Source: Sphaerisporangium dianthi
GTDB taxonomy: Bacteria > Actinomycetota > Actinomycetes > Streptosporangiales > Streptosporangiaceae
Assembly: GCF_042654065.1 (NCBI RefSeq)
Contig: NZ_JBHSFP010000001.1
Span: 124,001 to 188,000, forward strand
DNA length: 64,000 bases
Direction: 5' to 3'
Shown: positions 8,436 through 16,760 of the stretch, piece after piece
How the letters are laid out: the number at the start of each line of letters is the position of its first letter
Numbering within the stretch: the first letter of the stretch is position 1
The notes under the pieces: model-generated
The model's database searches: none
Told to the model about the DNA's origin: nothing
What the model saw: only the letters and a program-made list of their open reading frames with translations
Program-made: the position numbers and the translations under genes

Positions 8436-9287
8436 TCAGCCGAACAGGTCGGTCTCGTAGCCGTCGTCGCCGGCGGGGCCCGCGGCGCCGGCCAGGCGGG
8501 TGTAGTACTCCACGGAGAACACCGGCTGGCCGATGTCGTTGGACAGGGCGAAGTAGCCGCCGTCCACGGTGATCTGGGTGCGGTGGGCGCGCAGCGCCGC
8601 GGTCTTGGCCTCATGGTGGCCGCTCGCGTCGACGCGCGTGGTGACCTGCTCGTCGGGGACGCCGAACCCGAAGTCCCCCACCGACTTCAGCCGCCCGAAC
8701 GGCCCGGCGTCCACCGCCTGCTCCAGTACCGACAGCGGCGTCGCGGTGGCGTAGAACCGCGACGGCGTCCACGGCTCGCCCTCGCCGAAGGCCGGGTCGG
8801 CGGCCTTCTCGAACGCCCGCCACGCCACCCGGTGCGCCTGGATGTGGTCGGGGTGGCCGTAGTAGCCGTTGGCGTCGTAGGTCACGATCACCTGCGGCCG
8901 CACCTCGCGGACGACGCCGACCAGCTCGGCCGCCGCGAGGTCCACGTCGCACTGCCAGAAGCAGTCGGGATCGTCGTTGGTGGGCGCGCCCATCATGCCC
9001 GAGTCGCGCCAGCGGCCCGCCCCGCCGAGGAAGCGGTGGTCGCGCACGCCCAGCGCCGCGCACGCCCGCGCCAGCTCCCCCACCCGGTGCTCGCCGAGCC
9101 GGTCGTCGCGGTCGGCGGCCAGGTGGCGCAGCTCGGCCGGGATCACCTCGCCCTCCTCGCCGAGGGTGCAGGTGACCAGGCAGACGTGGGCGCCTTCGGC
9201 CGCGTACCTGGCCATCGTGGCGCCGGTGCCGATCGACTCGTCGTCAGGATGGGCATGGACGAAAAGAATCCGACGATCGGGCGACAT
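8436..9287 (-). CDS. mshB: MshB, GlcNAc-Ins deacetylase of mycothiol synthesis
   Basis: This is a 283-residue LmbE-family zinc deacetylase. The metal-binding motif AHPDDE has His13 and Asp16 as ligands, and Asp15 is the expected general base; the third ligand lies in GHPDH (His145/His148). Length and the segments RWRDSGMMG and FSVEYYTRL match MshB, which removes the acetyl group from GlcNAc-Ins, the second step of mycothiol biosynthesis. The related Mca amidase is an alternative but has a different C-terminus. The gene starts with ATG and stands alone, as msh genes usually do. Mycothiol is the main low-molecular-weight thiol of actinobacteria, which supports the taxonomic call. Confidence 0.88.
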   Translation of the reverse strand: MSPDRRILFVHAHPDDESIGTGATMARYAAEGAHVCLVTCTLGEEGEVIPAELRHLAADRDDRLGEHRVGELARACAALGVRDHRFLGGAGRWRDSGMMGAPTNDDPDCFWQCDVDLAAAELVGVVREVRPQVIVTYDANGYYGHPDHIQAHRVAWRAFEKAADPAFGEGEPWTPSRFYATATPLSVLEQAVDAGPFGRLKSVGDFGFGVPDEQVTTRVDASGHHEAKTAALRAHRTQITVDGGYFALSNDIGQPVFSVEYYTRLAGAAGPAGDDGYETDLFG

Positions 9288-9401
9288 TGGCCGACCTGCC
9301 TTTCGTTCTGTGGCTCCCAGCCGGGTCCGCCGAGGGGTCCCGCGTGCTCTGAGGTGGCTCCCCGTCTCCCGGACGGCACCGAGGGGCCCGAATCCGGGAC
9401 C

Positions 9402-10430
9402 CTACTCCACAAACGCGCCGGAACGAACCCTGACCGGCCCGGTCGACCCGCGGACGACCAGCTCGGGCTCGTACAGCAGCTCATCGGCGGTGACCGCCGC
9501 CCCCTCGATCTGGCTGACCAGCAGGGTGACCGCGGTCCTGCCCATGGCCTCGATCGGCTGGCGGACCGTGGTCAGGGGCGGGTTGGTGCAGTTCATGAAG
9601 GCCGAGTCGTCGAAGCCGACCACCGAGACGTCCTCGGGCACCGACATGCCCACCCGCCGCACGGCCCGGATGGCGCCGAGGGCCAGCGGGTCGCTGGCGC
9701 AGATCAGGCCGGTGATGCCCCGCTTGAGCAGCCGGGTGACCACGGCCTGCCCGCCCTCGGGGGAGAACAGGGTGTGCTCCACCGACTCGGGACCGGCCTC
9801 GACGCCCGCCCGGCGCGCCGACGCGGTGAACGCCTCGAGCTTGCGCCGCGAGGGGATGTGGTCCTCGGGGCCGAGCACCAGCCCGATGCGCTCGTGCCCG
9901 AGGGAGGCCAGGTGGCCGAACGCCTGCTCCACCGCGACGGCGTCGTCGGTGGACACGCGAGGGAAGTCCAGGCTGTCGGTGGCCGCGTTGACCAGCACGA
10001 CGGGCAGCCGCAGTTCGAGCAGCCGGAAATAGTGCTCGTGGGGCGCGTCGGCCTCGGCGTAGTGGCCGCCCGCGAACACGACCCCCGACACCTGCTGCTC
10101 CAGCAGCATCTCGACGTAGTCGGACTCCGACAGCCCGCCCGCGGTGCGGGTGCACAGGACGGGGGTGAAGCCCTGCTGGGCGAGCGCGCCGCCGACCACC
10201 TCGGCCAGGGCGGGGAAGATCGGGTTGCCGAGCTCGGGGAGCACCAGGCCGACCAGGCGCGCCCGTTCACCGCGCAACTGGGTCGGACGTTCGTAGCCGA
10301 GCACGTCGAGCGCGGTCAGCACCGCCGCGCGGGTCGCCTCGGCGACCCCGGGCTTGCCGTTGAGCACCCGGCTCACCGTGGCCTCGCTGACGCCGACCTT
10401 TTTCGCCACTTCCGCAAGTCGCCGTGTCAC
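9402..10430 (-). CDS. LacI family transcriptional regulator
   Basis: This is a 342-residue LacI/GalR-type regulator that begins with a GTG. The N-terminal helix-turn-helix reads LAEVAKKVGVSEATVSRVLNG, followed by the hinge helix AVLTALDVLGYE. The remainder is a periplasmic-binding-protein-like effector domain (VGLVLPELGNPIF, VVGFDDSAFM). The ligand is probably a sugar. The genes on either side (mshB, an ACC-deaminase-like enzyme) are not sugar-uptake genes. The regulator may act on itself and on a distant operon, conceivably the importer at the window start. Several CTTGC/GCAAG motifs lie directly upstream. Confidence 0.92.
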   Translation of the reverse strand: MTRRLAEVAKKVGVSEATVSRVLNGKPGVAEATRAAVLTALDVLGYERPTQLRGERARLVGLVLPELGNPIFPALAEVVGGALAQQGFTPVLCTRTAGGLSESDYVEMLLEQQVSGVVFAGGHYAEADAPHEHYFRLLELRLPVVLVNAATDSLDFPRVSTDDAVAVEQAFGHLASLGHERIGLVLGPEDHIPSRRKLEAFTASARRAGVEAGPESVEHTLFSPEGGQAVVTRLLKRGITGLICASDPLALGAIRAVRRVGMSVPEDVSVVGFDDSAFMNCTNPPLTTVRQPIEAMGRTAVTLLVSQIEGAAVTADELLYEPELVVRGSTGPVRVRSGAFVE

Positions 10431-10454
10431 GGCGCAATCATAGGGCGAATTCCT

Positions 10455-10543
10455 GCAAGTCGCTTGCGTTCTTTTGACTCTTTGATGGAATAGGCCACTA
10501 TCGAAACGCCGGTAACTTGCACAGTCTTACACGGGCTTGCAAA
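10455..10543. promoter_or_regulatory. CTTGCA-type operator motifs upstream of lacI-family gene
   Basis: GCAAG-TCG-CTTGC forms a short inverted repeat at 10455-10467, and further CTTGCA motifs lie at 10516-10521 and 10536-10541. Repeated CTTGCA elements are known targets of MalR-type LacI regulators in Streptomyces, so these may be autoregulatory sites. The last copy lies close to the 3' end of the ACC-deaminase-like gene. Confidence 0.45.
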
Positions 10544-10551
10544 TCGTATGG

Positions 10552-11484
10552 TCAAACCTTGTCAATGGACTCAAATCGGACAGGGGGCGCCGCCGGTTCG
10601 GGGCCGCCGGTGACCACCGCGACGACGCGCGTCCCGGCCTCGAACGCCCCGCGCCCGGCCAGCTCGAAGACGCCGTACATCATCTTCGCGATATAGACAC
10701 GGTCGAGCAGCAGGCCGTGCCGCGCCGCGAAGTCCTCGACGAACGCCTCCAGCTCGGCGGTGCTCTTCGCGTACCCACCGAAGTGGAAGCCGCATTCGAG
10801 GCTCCAGTTGCTGGACGGCGCGCCGAACGCCTCGCGCTGCAGCCGCTCCACCTCGCCCGCCAGGTATTCACCGCCCTTGAGCACCGGGAAGCCGATGGCG
10901 CGCCGCCCCCGGAGAAGGCCGGAGGCGATGCCGGCCAGCGTGCCGCCGGTGCCGCAGGCGCAGCAGACCACGTCGGCGGCGAGCTGGGCGTCGATCTCGG
11001 CGGACAGCTCGGCGCAGCCCTTGACGGCCAAGGCGTTGCTGCCGCCCTCGGGAAGCAGGTAGACGTCGCCCCACTCGTCGCGCAGCCGGGAGATCACCGC
11101 AGGGGTGTGCTTGGCCCGGTAGGCGGTGCGGTCGAGGTAGGTGAGCCGCATCCCCCAGGCCGCGGCGCGCGCGAGCGTGGGGTTGAGCGGCAGGTGCTCC
11201 TCGCCGCGGATCACCCCGACGGTCGCGAACCCGAACCGGCGCCCGGCGGCGGCGGTGGCCCGGATGTGGTTGGAGTAGGCGCCGCCGAACGTCAGCAGCG
11301 TGCGCTTCTCCTGGCGCGCGGCCTCGGCGAGGTTGTACTTGAGCTTGCGCCACTTGTTGCCCGGCAGCTCAGGGTGAAGCAGGTCGTCCCGTTTGACGAA
11401 CAGGCGCACGCCGCCGAGCCGCTCGTCGCGGATCTCCTCGATCGGAGTCGGCAGCCGCCAGACGCCCTGCTCGCCGTCGTCCAC
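10552..11484 (-). CDS. ACC deaminase/D-cysteine desulfhydrase family PLP enzyme
   Basis: This is a 310-residue fold-type II PLP enzyme. The cofactor lysine is in GNKWRKLKYN (near residue 46), followed by the substrate-binding segment FGGAYSNHIRATAA and the phosphate-binding Gly-rich loop CGTGGTLAGIASG. The family includes 1-aminocyclopropane-1-carboxylate deaminase and D-cysteine desulfhydrase, and the sequence does not decide between them. The start is GTG at 11484. It is divergent from galK across about 80 bp and upstream of the LacI-type gene on the same strand. Confidence 0.85.
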   Translation of the reverse strand: MDDGEQGVWRLPTPIEEIRDERLGGVRLFVKRDDLLHPELPGNKWRKLKYNLAEAARQEKRTLLTFGGAYSNHIRATAAAGRRFGFATVGVIRGEEHLPLNPTLARAAAWGMRLTYLDRTAYRAKHTPAVISRLRDEWGDVYLLPEGGSNALAVKGCAELSAEIDAQLAADVVCCACGTGGTLAGIASGLLRGRRAIGFPVLKGGEYLAGEVERLQREAFGAPSSNWSLECGFHFGGYAKSTAELEAFVEDFAARHGLLLDRVYIAKMMYGVFELAGRGAFEAGTRVVAVVTGGPEPAAPPVRFESIDKV

Positions 11485-11566
11485 AGGGCCAGCTTGGCAC
11501 GCGCCGAGCGGTGGGGCGGGCTCGGTAGGCTACCGACGGTCCTTCGAACATGAGGAGATGCGCGTC

Positions 11567-12709
11567 ATGCGTGCTGTCGATGCCTTCCGCGCCGCGTACG
11601 ACCGTGAGCCCGAGCGTGTCTGGCACGCTCCCGGGCGGGTCAACCTGATCGGAGAGCACACCGACTACAACGACGGCTTCGTGCTGCCGTTCGCGGTGCC
11701 CTGGGGGGTCACCGCCGCCGTCTCCCCGCGCGACGACGACACCATCAGGCTGCTGTCCCTGCAAGACGCCTCCGCGACCGGCGGCGAGGGGCCGCGGCCT
11801 CTGGTGATCACCGACCTCGACCAGGCCAAGGGCTGGGCGCGCTACGTCGTCGGGGTCTTCTGGGCGCTGCGGCAGGCCGGCCACGGCGTGCGCGGCGCCG
11901 ACCTGGTGATCGACGGCGACGTGCCGCAGGGCGCGGGGCTGTCCTCCAGCGCCGCGCTGGAGGTCGCGGTCGCCATGGCCCTGGACGACCTGCACGGGCT
12001 CGGCCTGGCCAGGCTCGACCTCGCCCTGCTCGCGCAGAAGGCCGAGAACGACTTCGTCGGCATGCCCTGCGGCATCATGGACCAGGCGGCGTCCGCCCTC
12101 AGCGAGGAGGGCCACGTCCTGTTCATGGACTGCCGCAGCCTCGCGACGCGCAGCGTCCCGCTCGACCTCGCCTCCGAGGGCCTGCAGATCCTGATCATCG
12201 ACACCGGCGCGCACCACGAACTGGCCGACGGGCAGTACGCGCGCCGCCGCCGCGACTGCGAGAGCGCCGCCGCCCACCTCGGCGTCAAGTCTTTGCGTGA
12301 CGTCACCGACCTGGCCGCCGCCCTGTCGCTCCTCCAGGGGGACGAGCGCAAACGCGTCCAGCACGTCGTCACCGAGAACCACCGGGTGGAGGCGCTGATC
12401 GGCCTGCTGCGGGCGGGCGCCGTGCGCGAGATCGGCTCCCTGCTCAACGCCTCGCACCTCTCGCTGCGCGACCAGTACGAGGTGTCCTCCCCCGAGCTGG
12501 ACGTCGCGGTCGAGGCGGCCGTGCGCGGCGGCGCGCGGGGCGCCCGCATGACCGGCGGCGGGTTCGGCGGGTCGGCGATCGCCCTGGTGGCCGACGACCG
12601 GGCCGATCGGGTGCGCGACGAGGTGGCCAAGGCGTACGAGCAGCACGGCTGGGCCGCTCCGCGGTTCTTCCCCGCCTCCCTCGCCCCCGGCGCCCGTCGC
12701 CTCCAGTAG
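11567..12709 (+). CDS. galK: Galactokinase
   Basis: This is a 380-residue GHMP-family kinase that phosphorylates galactose to galactose-1-phosphate in the Leloir pathway. The galactokinase signature GRVNLIGEHTDYNDGFVLP is at residues 23-41. It is followed by the ATP-binding loop PQGAGLSSSAALEVA, the MPCGIMDQ segment with the catalytic Asp, and the C-terminal MTGGGFGG motif. The ATG at 11567 sits 9 bases after GAGGAG (11552-11557); the ATG at 11558 is too close. galT and galE are not adjacent, so the gene is isolated from the rest of the pathway. Confidence 0.95.
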   Translation: MRAVDAFRAAYDREPERVWHAPGRVNLIGEHTDYNDGFVLPFAVPWGVTAAVSPRDDDTIRLLSLQDASATGGEGPRPLVITDLDQAKGWARYVVGVFWALRQAGHGVRGADLVIDGDVPQGAGLSSSAALEVAVAMALDDLHGLGLARLDLALLAQKAENDFVGMPCGIMDQAASALSEEGHVLFMDCRSLATRSVPLDLASEGLQILIIDTGAHHELADGQYARRRRDCESAAAHLGVKSLRDVTDLAAALSLLQGDERKRVQHVVTENHRVEALIGLLRAGAVREIGSLLNASHLSLRDQYEVSSPELDVAVEAAVRGGARGARMTGGGFGGSAIALVADDRADRVRDEVAKAYEQHGWAAPRFFPASLAPGARRLQ

Positions 12710-12718
12710 TCGCCGCGC

Positions 12719-12741
12719 CCGCTGACGGCAGGCGTCAGCGG
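12719..12741. terminator. Bidirectional terminator hairpin
   Basis: CCGCTGACG and CGTCAGCGG form a perfect 9-bp stem with loop GCAGG, 10 bp after the galK stop and before the convergent STAS gene. Confidence 0.6.
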
Positions 12742-12772
12742 ACCGGGCCGTCCGACGGGCCAGCCTGACGGG

Positions 12773-13138
12773 CTAATGGGGTGCGGCGGGGGCGGTTTCG
12801 GCCCGGTGGTCGGTCAGCGGCCATGGCCCTCGCTTCGGCTCGGGTTCGAACCGCGAGCCGAGGCCGCTGGCCTCAAGGACGCGCCGCACGGGCGACGAGG
12901 GCTCCGCGAGCCGTAGTTCGCCGCCCAGGAGCAGCGATCGCCGCCGGGCGGCCAAGAGCGCCGCGACCCCGCTGGCGTCCATGAAGGAGACCTGCGACAA
13001 CTCGACGACGAGCCGGGGGTTCGGCAGCCGGAGCAGGCCGACGAGCCGCTCCCGGAGGGCGGAGGATGACGCGATGTCGACGTCCCCGCTGACGCGGCAC
13101 ACGATCGCATCGGCCGAGACGGTTACGGACAGGTCCAT
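12773..13138 (-). CDS. STAS domain anti-sigma factor antagonist
   Basis: This is a 121-residue SpoIIAA/RsbV-type protein. The STAS core IVCRVSGDVDIASSSALRERL is followed by the loop SFMDASGVAALL, where the Ser in DASG corresponds to the residue phosphorylated by anti-sigma kinases. When unphosphorylated it would bind an anti-sigma kinase and free an alternative sigma factor. The start is ATG with cat at 13136-13138, preceded by GGAGGT; an upstream in-frame GTG/ATG is less likely. The last 30 residues form a Pro/Arg-rich tail. No partner kinase or sigma factor is adjacent. Confidence 0.9.
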   Translation of the reverse strand: MDLSVTVSADAIVCRVSGDVDIASSSALRERLVGLLRLPNPRLVVELSQVSFMDASGVAALLAARRRSLLLGGELRLAEPSSPVRRVLEASGLGSRFEPEPKRGPWPLTDHRAETAPAAPH

Positions 13139-13257
13139 AGACGGACCTCCAATCGGCGGACGCGAGGGCGGTTCGCGGTGGAGCAAAACCGCCCCTTTGA
13201 GCGTCCTTAGGGTGAAGGCGGCAGGCCGCCCTCACATGAGCCTTGCGGCTGCGCTGC

Positions 13258-13461
13258 TTAGAGCGGGCGAACCTGCTCCGCCTGCGGGCCCTTCGGGCCG
13301 CGAGTCGTCTGGTAGTCCACGCGCTGGTTCTCTTCGAGGCTGCGGTAACCCGAGGCGTCGATCGCGGAGTAGTGCACGAAGACGTCCGCGCTGCCGTCAT
13401 CGGGAGCGATGAAACCGAAGCCCTTTTCGGCGTTGAACCACTTGACGGTTCCCTGAGCCAT
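13258..13461 (-). CDS. CspA-family cold shock protein
   Basis: This is a 67-residue single OB-fold nucleic-acid-binding protein. RNP1 (KGFGFI) and RNP2 (VFVHYSAI) are intact, and the start MAQGTVKWFNAEKGF is canonical. It would act as an RNA chaperone. GAGGAG lies about 10 bases before the ATG. Immediately upstream is a long inverted repeat that would lie in the 5' untranslated leader. The gene is in the same orientation as the STAS gene but separated by 119 bp, so they may be independent units. Confidence 0.95.
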   Translation of the reverse strand: MAQGTVKWFNAEKGFGFIAPDDGSADVFVHYSAIDASGYRSLEENQRVDYQTTRGPKGPQAEQVRPL

Positions 13462-13489
13462 GTAACTGATCTCCTCATGAGACGATCTA

Positions 13490-13514
13490 CGAGTGTCCAC
13501 GGCGTGGACACTCG
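13490..13514 (-). promoter_or_regulatory. 11-bp inverted repeat upstream of cold shock gene
   Basis: CGAGTGTCCAC, GGC, GTGGACACTCG is a perfect 11-bp inverted repeat with a 3-base centre, ending 28 bp upstream of the csp start. It could be a leader RNA hairpin controlling csp mRNA stability or translation, or a repressor-binding site. Apart from this element, the gap 13462-13803 holds no gene I can support; it becomes less GC-rich around 13540-13640, consistent with a promoter. Confidence 0.55.
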
Positions 13515-13803
13515 GGTTGTTTAGCGACCGACCGCCCCTTGAAACACTTTGGCTTCGCACGGTGGAACGCCCGCTGTTAGAACTCCGCAGGCGCTGCTAC
13601 ACGTTAACGAACCTCTACTACAACCGATCCCATTCAACACCATGCCGCCCGTGATGGCCAACGCAGACCCCTGGACAACTGCGTCGGAAACCGGCGGCGC
13701 AGAAGGCCTGTCTTCGACCTGCGGGAAAGGCGCCGAGTGACCGTGGGCCGCCGCCTCGGGAAACGGCCCGGGCGCGGTCGCGGATCATGCGGGAGGGCGC
13801 GGA

Positions 13804-14595
13804 TCATGCCGGGAGGTGGCCGGCGAACGGGGGAAAGGCCGGAGGGCGGCGCTCCAGGAAGCCGGCGACGCCCTCGGCGAAGTCCGGGCGGGCGAAGGAT
13901 TCCATCATGAGCCGCACGGCCTCGGTCCGCGACTCCTCCAGCGACCGCTGCCAGTCGCCCCAGACCTGCCGCTTGATCACGGCCATCGAGGCGGGCGAGC
14001 TGTGCGCCGCCAGCTCGCGCGCGTAGGCGAGGGTCTCCTCCAGCAGCCGCTCCCCCGGCGCCACCCGGTTGGCCAGGCCCAGCTCGCCGGCCTCGACGCC
14101 GGTGAACGTGCGGCCGGACAGCAGGATGTCCATCGCCCTGGCCTGCCCGATGAGCCGGGGCAGGATCCACGCCAGGCCGTACTCGGCGACCAGGCCGCGC
14201 CGGGCGAAGGCGGTGGTCCACTTGGCCTCGGCGGCCGTGAACACCAGGTCGCACACCACCGCGTGCACCAGGCCGAGCCCCGCGCAGGCGCCGTTCACGG
14301 CCGCGATGACGGGCTTGCCGATGGTCGTCGGATGGGTGGCGGGGCGTTCGTCGGGCTCGACGTCGTACGAGCCTTCCTGAAGGGCCTTGAGCGTCTGGAA
14401 GTCCGCCCCGGCGCAGAAGCCCCTGCCCGCGCCGGTGACCACGACGACCCGGACGCCGGGGTCGCGCTCGGCCTCCTCCAGCAGGTCGAAGTAGCGCCTG
14501 CCCATGGCGTCGGTCCACGCGTTCAGCCTGTCGGGCCGGTTGAAGGTGAGCGTCAGCACGCCTTCGTCCAGCGAGGACAGCACCAGATCGGACAT
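13804..14595 (-). CDS. Enoyl-CoA hydratase/isomerase family protein
   Basis: This is a 263-residue crotonase-fold protein. The CoA-binding oxyanion segments are GRGFCAGADF (near residue 58-67) and VNGACAGLGL (near residue 100). The Glu/Glu catalytic pair of classical hydratases is not obvious in the second position, where RRGLVAEYGL occurs. It could therefore be a hydratase, an isomerase or another crotonase reaction. It lies 67 bp downstream of the nitric oxide synthase gene on the same strand and might be co-transcribed with it, though no functional link is evident. Confidence 0.88.
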   Translation of the reverse strand: MSDLVLSSLDEGVLTLTFNRPDRLNAWTDAMGRRYFDLLEEAERDPGVRVVVVTGAGRGFCAGADFQTLKALQEGSYDVEPDERPATHPTTIGKPVIAAVNGACAGLGLVHAVVCDLVFTAAEAKWTTAFARRGLVAEYGLAWILPRLIGQARAMDILLSGRTFTGVEAGELGLANRVAPGERLLEETLAYARELAAHSSPASMAVIKRQVWGDWQRSLEESRTEAVRLMMESFARPDFAEGVAGFLERRPPAFPPFAGHLPA

Positions 14596-14662
14596 GGAAC
14601 CTCCAGCGGAGACCGGTACAGAACAACGTTCTGCACCAGTCTGCCGGACCCGGTCGTGCCGG

Positions 14663-15850
14663 TCACCCTTCGTACTCGCTCTTCCGGGGGTGGTGGACGA
14701 ACGCCGGCGAGAGCTGCACGTCGTCGTAGTAGCGGTGGAAGACCGGCGTGAGCGAGCCGGACAGGGGCGGGACGATCCACGACCAGTCGGCCGGGCAGAC
14801 GCGCCCTGACCGCTCCTCGCGCTCCAGATGGGAGATGAACCGGCGCGACTCGGTGTGGTGGTCGGTGATCGTGACGCCCGCCCGCTCGAAGGAGTACAGC
14901 ACGGCGACGTTCAGCTCGACCAGCGCCTGGTCCTTCCAGAGCGTTCGGTCGCTGGAGGTGTTCAGGCCGAGCCGCCGCGCGACGACCTCCAGCAGGTTGT
15001 AGCGGTCGGTGTCGGCCAGGTTGCGGGCGCCGATCTCGGTGCCCATGTACCAGCCGTTGAACGGCGCGCACGGGTAGCAGACGCCGCCGATCTCCAGGCA
15101 CATGTTGGAGATCGCGGGAACGGCGTGCCAGCGGAGCTCCAGCTCGGCGAACCACGCGTAGACGGGATGGACGAGCTCCACCTCCAAGATCGCGTCCGCC
15201 GGGACGGTGGCCAGCAGAGGCGGCCGGCCGCCCGCCTCGATGACCAGGGGAAGCACGTCGAAGTCGGTGCCGGGGCCGCCCGGCCATCCGAGGCGGCGGG
15301 CCGTGCGGGTGAGGTCGGCGTTGCGCGCGTCGCCGGCCAGCGGCGTCCCGTCCGGCCCTCGGTAGCCCGCGTACCGGATGAGCTGCTCGTTCCAGATCCT
15401 CGGCCCGGGGCGGTCCGGCCTGTCCTGGGCGAAGACGGTGATCGTGGGGCGGATGCGCCCCGTCCCGGTGGCCTCGCGCAGGTGGCCGACCGACTCCACC
15501 GCCACCCCCTCCGCGGAGTCGATGGAGCGGCGGTCGCGCACCCGGAGCGACTGCCAGTACAGCCTGCCGATGCACCGGCCGCTGTTGCGCCAGGCCACGC
15601 GCGCCCCGTAGACCAGTTCATCGGGGGTGTGGGTGTAGGTGCCCCACGCGTCGATCTCGGCCAGCACCTGGTGCATCCGGGGCCAGAACGGGCCCGCGGA
15701 AGGGTTCTCGGCGTGGAACAGCCGCAGGAACTTCTCGGCCTCACCCGGATCGACGAGGCCGTCGCCGCCGCCGGGCCGGTGGAGGGGAAGCGCCACCGGC
15801 AGGGCGTGCCGGGCGGGCCCGCGGGCTTGATCTCGTTCATGGGTCGACAC
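14663..15850 (-). CDS. nos: Bacterial nitric oxide synthase oxygenase
   Basis: This is a 395-residue heme-thiolate enzyme that oxidises L-arginine to citrulline and nitric oxide. The axial Cys93 lies in WRNSGRCIGR, and Glu272 in GWYMGTEIG would bind the arginine guanidinium. The C-terminal block GRVCPADWSWIVPPLSGS followed by TPVFH is near-identical in type to animal NOS. There is no reductase domain, so electrons must come from cellular flavoproteins. The start is ambiguous: the GTG at 15850 gives a normal bacterial N-terminus, while the frame stays open to 16015. A downstream crotonase may share the transcript. Nothing nearby suggests a nitration pathway such as thaxtomin's. Confidence 0.93.
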   Translation of the reverse strand: MSTHERDQARGPARHALPVALPLHRPGGGDGLVDPGEAEKFLRLFHAENPSAGPFWPRMHQVLAEIDAWGTYTHTPDELVYGARVAWRNSGRCIGRLYWQSLRVRDRRSIDSAEGVAVESVGHLREATGTGRIRPTITVFAQDRPDRPGPRIWNEQLIRYAGYRGPDGTPLAGDARNADLTRTARRLGWPGGPGTDFDVLPLVIEAGGRPPLLATVPADAILEVELVHPVYAWFAELELRWHAVPAISNMCLEIGGVCYPCAPFNGWYMGTEIGARNLADTDRYNLLEVVARRLGLNTSSDRTLWKDQALVELNVAVLYSFERAGVTITDHHTESRRFISHLEREERSGRVCPADWSWIVPPLSGSLTPVFHRYYDDVQLSPAFVHHPRKSEYEG

Positions 15851-16273
15851 GGGGATTCCACTCCGTCCGGGAGGAGACAGTGGGACATCCTCCTGCGAAG
15901 GGGGAGGCGCGCAGGCGTCACCCTCTTCAGGGGACGGCGCGGAGATCTGACGAGCTCCTTGACGCGCCGCGACAGCAGACCTTACCGGAAGTCGAGACCT
16001 CAGCCAGCCCAACACGGGACAACCGCCACATCATTCACATGGGTGTCACAGCCTTCCGGGAGCTCTGACGCCCTGGGCGCGGCGGCCTTCCCCGCTGCGA
16101 TCGGCATGGGTCCGCGGCAGCCGTGCCCCGTGGCGCGGGCGACGGGCGGACGCGGTCACTCTGGGCGTCGGCACGGCGGCACAGCGGCACGAAGTGCGGC
16201 AGACCCACATCTTCGGCCATCGACTGGGAATTGTCCCGTCATATCGCAGACGGGTTGGTGTCCAAGAACGGCG
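15851..16273. other. Gene-free upstream region of nos
   Basis: About 420 bp between the nos start and the tRNA terminator. Reading frames here lack consistent codon bias. It presumably holds the nos promoter, but I see no convincing -10/-35 pair or repeat. Confidence 0.5.
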
Positions 16274-16303
16274 ACAGCCCCAGGGGAACTCCCCTGGGGC
16301 TGT
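16274..16303 (-). terminator. tRNA-Asn terminator
   Basis: ACAGCCCCAGGGG and CCCCTGGGGCTGT form a perfect 13-bp stem with a 4-base loop, 5 bp beyond the encoded CCA of tRNA-Asn on the minus strand. Confidence 0.75.
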
Positions 16304-16310
16304 GCGGTGG

Positions 16311-16383
16311 CTCCCGCGATAGGACTCGAACCTATAACCTGCCGGTTAACAGCCGGCTGCTCTGCCGATTGAGCTACACGGGA
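16311..16383 (-). tRNA. tRNA-Asn (GTT)
   Basis: Read on the minus strand, a 73-nt cloverleaf folds with acceptor TCCCGTG paired to CGCGGGA, D arm TAGCTCAATCGGCAGAGCA, anticodon stem GCCGG/CCGGC around loop CTGTTAA (anticodon GTT), T arm with GGTTCGAGTCC, and discriminator G. A 3' CCA is encoded at 16308-16310. A TAATCT -10-like hexamer lies about 53 bp upstream. Confidence 0.96.
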
Positions 16384-16502
16384 TCGTTTGCGCCCCGCCG
16401 GCTGGGCGTTGGGCCCTTCCTTGCGGCGCGGAACTAGATTAGCGCATTCCGGGGGGTGCGTGTCGCACCCAGATCTTCCCGGCCCCCGCGGAGCCCCGTC
16501 CT

Positions 16503-16612
16503 CCCCCCGAACGGGCCCGGCGACTCCCCCCGAAGGGGCCGGACGGCTCCCTCTGAACGGGGCCGGGCAGCCTCCCTCTGAACGGGTCGTGGCTCCCCTG
16601 GAACCGGCCGCG
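16503..16612. repeat. Degenerate 22-24 bp tandem repeat
   Basis: About five imperfect copies of a unit like CCCYCYGAACGGGCCGG-n-CT follow one another. Each unit is itself weakly palindromic. The whole gap 16384-16760 contains no gene that I can support; it holds this repeat, the tRNA promoter region and the promoter of the next small gene. Confidence 0.5.
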
Positions 16613-16760
16613 CCGCCCCTCGTGGAAGCCCGCGCCGCCCGCCTGCCTGCGGCCGGCCCGCCATTCGGCGCAACCTTCCGCCCGCGGGGACCATAACCGT
16701 CCGCAGCCGGGGTAGGGGAGCTCTGAGCGGGGGATGCCAGCGGCACGCGGGAGGTAGAAG

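Noticed and set aside
15851..16070. Short plus-strand ORF upstream of nos (from 15880)
   Set aside because: No ribosome site, no codon bias and no conserved features.
16311..16383. tRNA-Asn as an integration site for a mobile element
   Set aside because: No integrase, no repeated 3' tRNA fragment and no change of gene style on either side.
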